From NCBI GenBank assembly GCA_007922305.1, contig ML677373.1, forward strand, positions 15,306,709 through 15,370,708: a DNA stretch of 64,000 nucleotides. Direction: 5' to 3'. The DNA is from Dermatemys mawii (Eukaryota; Chordata; Testudines; Dermatemydidae). A program made the position numbers and the translations under genes. Below the pieces are notes generated by a model, which was not told where the DNA came from, ran no database searches, and worked only from the letters and a program-made list of their open reading frames with translations. This document shows, piece by piece, positions 61,501 to 64,000 of the stretch. Every line of letters starts with the position of its first letter. The first letter of the stretch is position 1.

Positions 61501-64000
61501 TTTTCTCCATCTTATTTAGATTTTAGTATATTTACTTTATCACGTTTGAAGCACTTTAACTCATATAACAAGAATTGCCTGGGCATATCACTTCTGAAAC
61601 TTATGGAGTCTGCTGTCTAAATCCCCATGAAGTGTGACAAGATTTCTTTCATCCCTGACTTTTTTAAAATTGAAAAAGCAGGACATACAGAGAAGGCCTT
61701 GAAGGAGAATATGGAATCGTCTCGAGCCATGTCAAATCTTTTTCTTTTGACTTTGATTCTTCCTCCTCTGCACTGAAACTAAACTAATCAGGAACATAAA
61801 AATCAACATGACCCATGTAGGGAGAGAGTTTGGCTAAGCTCTGAGGACCTGCATGTTTTGTCAAGTCATTCTCTGTTGGTGTTAGTCTGTTTTTAATAGT
61901 AAATTCCACTCTACGGTTACAGTACAGGCACCAGAAATATTAAGGACAAATGTTTCTGAAAACTAAGGATGCTCTTTATCTTTGCAATATATTGTTAACT
62001 GACTCCTCTAAAAGCAAGTTAGAGGCTTCTGATCTTTGCAATACACAGCACAGGGGCTTGTACCACTGCCCTCTATTGGATATAACAACTCTGCTAACAT
62101 ATGGCAGTTCCTCTGATGAGCTGGTGGAACAATTCCTTTAGCTTACAGCTTTCCGTGCGAGTCAGAGGCCCTGTCTCTAAATGCAGGGAGAATTCTGTTC
62201 TGCAGAATGTTATTACCAGAGTTGGAACTTGGCCAGAATGCTGGGGTTAATAGCACTTCTTTTAAATAGCGTTCCAGTAATATTAATAACCAAAGGCTTC
62301 ATATTAATACTGACTGTGCAACATGCATTATAATAGATGCAGTTATATTCATAGACTTTTCTCCATTTGTGTTAAATACTCATGAATATATTTAATATTA
62401 GCCAAAGCAGGTCAAATCATAAGACATGATATGGAGTTCTATACTAAAGCAAGCATCTCATAACTATGGCAGGGAAATTATACACTACAGCACCAGTACT
62501 CAGCAGTATTGAAATTGCTCATTATATCATTTTTAAAACAAAGATGAATACATTCAATGTTTTACTTAATTCCTACTCGGATACAGCTATTGTTATGGAA
62601 TAAAATATTAGCACTTGCCATGTTGTATCTAATAGTTTGTCACTCTTTTTAAAATAAATCTACTGTTAAGAATAACTCAAATGCATTTATCAGTAATCGC
62701 TTGTATAGGGACAGATGAATTGTTTGACTACTGAGTGTGGCTAAGATTTCTGTAATACATGGTGAACTCAATTTCAAGGTTTCGCATGTGAATGAATTAA
62801 GAACGTGGCTAATAAAATAATAGTGCTCTTTTTAAAGAATTGTTCCAAATTATGACTAGACTACTGTCCTGGTGGTTCTGTGCGAATAAATGATTTATGG
62901 GCAATTAGCCTCCTAAGCTTCTGTGTGCCATCCTGCTATAAACCATCTCGCTGGGTGTGCGACAGGGGTTTTCAACTGTCTCCTACTTCAGTCCTAGTTA
63001 ATAGGGGTATCCTTTTAGCTGTCATCATTCTGCCAGTGAAGACTTTTATGCATCTTGCTTGATTATGAGAGCTTGGCATCCATAGTCCAGAGCCTTAAAA
63101 TACTCTAAAATGTCATGTGCAGAGCAGGTGCACAAGGGAGGTTGGACAGAGCCACCTTTTTTTTTCCCCAGAAAAGGGGCTATTGCATCTATCAAGCAAT
63201 TGTAAATAAAATCCTGAACAAATCCAGCAGCTCCCTCGAGTGATCTTGTTCAAGTTTTCACACGTACATGATGCATGTATGCTTACAAAGTCCGGGGATG
63301 TGATTATGCTCTGAAGAGCCTTGATGGAGGGTCACAGATCTCCTGTGTGGAAAGAGTCAGCTGCCTCTGCAAAAGCATCTCTCCCTAGACTCTACTGTAT
63401 TGGTCCAGGGATCTATGCAGGGGTGTGTATGCCTGTGTGGGAGAACACACATCATACCCAGGTGGCCCTGTAGAGATAAGGCACTACTCAATGTCTCTTC
63501 CCCGTCTGTAAAGCCTTGGGTTGGGGGGTGGGTAGTCAGAGCCCACTTCACTGAAGCTGCCCTGCCAGGGGGCTAGAACTTGCACAAAACTATACCAGTG
63601 GGTCTGTCAATAGTAAGAGAGATGGGTCAAAACATGCACTAAGACCCCAAAACATCTCCCTGCAGGTGGAGCCTGAGCCCAAGTGGAGCACTGTTCACTT
63701 GAATGGGACCCTAAATCCACCCACACCTGCTTATAGAAGTGGGGCCCCTGAAACAACCTGGTTTTTATATTTGTTTTTTTTTCCCCCCCACCAAAAACAT
63801 GGCTAGATGTATTTTAAGGAAAGGAATTTAATGCAATGTTACTAGCTAGCTCTCACATTTTAGGGGCTGATTCTGTTCCTAGTAACTCTTAACTCTGGTA
63901 GCAGATTTGGGCCTCATGTGATGTGCTATGCAGACCCAAAACCCAGACTGTGTTTTGGAAACAAATTTTTAACTTGAATGTTTGATTGGTACAGCATGCT

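Larger units (their letters stand above)
27600..64000. other. Intergenic region upstream of CA10
   Basis: No exon that I can recognise occurs to the right of the CpG island. In mammals CA10 is bordered upstream by a large gene desert, so a long empty stretch is expected. Apart from the repeats listed separately the content is AT-rich unique sequence; all open frames are short, mostly overlap repeats, and lack known motifs. Confidence 0.6.

Overview
This looks like nuclear DNA of a reptile, most likely a turtle. The sequence is AT-rich and gene-poor, with CR1 LINE tails in both orientations, CORE-SINE/MIR-like fragments, turtle-type LTRs, many short palindromic DNA elements and one decayed transposase gene. 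Naming a turtle is an inference from the repeat mix. The vertebrate assignment itself is secure.

One host gene is recognisable. On the minus strand at 25281-25221 is the first coding exon of CA10 (carbonic anhydrase-related protein 10). It encodes the 20-residue signal peptide [12 protein letters not shown]...FIVCIS and ends in a phase-1 splice donor (CAG|GTACGC). The exon sits at one edge of a CpG-rich block (about 25.2-27.5 kb) holding a GC box, a CCAAT box and a TATA-like sequence, all readable on the minus strand. So 1-25220 should be the 5' part of CA10 intron 1 and 27.5-64 kb the upstream intergenic region. I found no exon 2 and no other host coding exon.

Layout. (1) 1-667: minus-strand LTR cut by the window edge. 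(2) 668-6.1 kb: small palindromic elements and a 97-bp A tract. (3) 6.1-7.35 kb: a 1.24-kb repeat with inverted ends, abutted at 7.36-9.90 kb by a DNA transposon whose transposase reading frame is broken by two frameshifts. (4) 11.4-13.9 kb: a CR1 nested in a DNA element, then two more CR1 copies. (5) 19.9-20.5 kb: a solo LTR with a 4-bp target duplication; 20.8-21.0 kb: a Tigger-like MITE with a TA target site. (6) 24.9-25.05 kb: a duplicated homeodomain-type site close to exon 1. (7) 25.2-27.5 kb: the CA10 promoter island. (8) 32.4-33.3 kb: a relic of an R2/R4-type LINE endonuclease. (9) 35.9-36.5 kb: a solo ERV-type LTR with a 5-bp target duplication. (10) 50.2-50.5 kb: a hAT-type MITE. (11) 57.35-58.66 kb: a second, oppositely oriented copy of the 1.24-kb repeat. 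MIR-like and CR1 tails are scattered between these.

I see no CRISPR array, no bacterial-style operon and no intact mobile-element gene. The main results are the CA10 exon/promoter, the broken transposase of a family I cannot name, and the unusual density of related palindromic elements.
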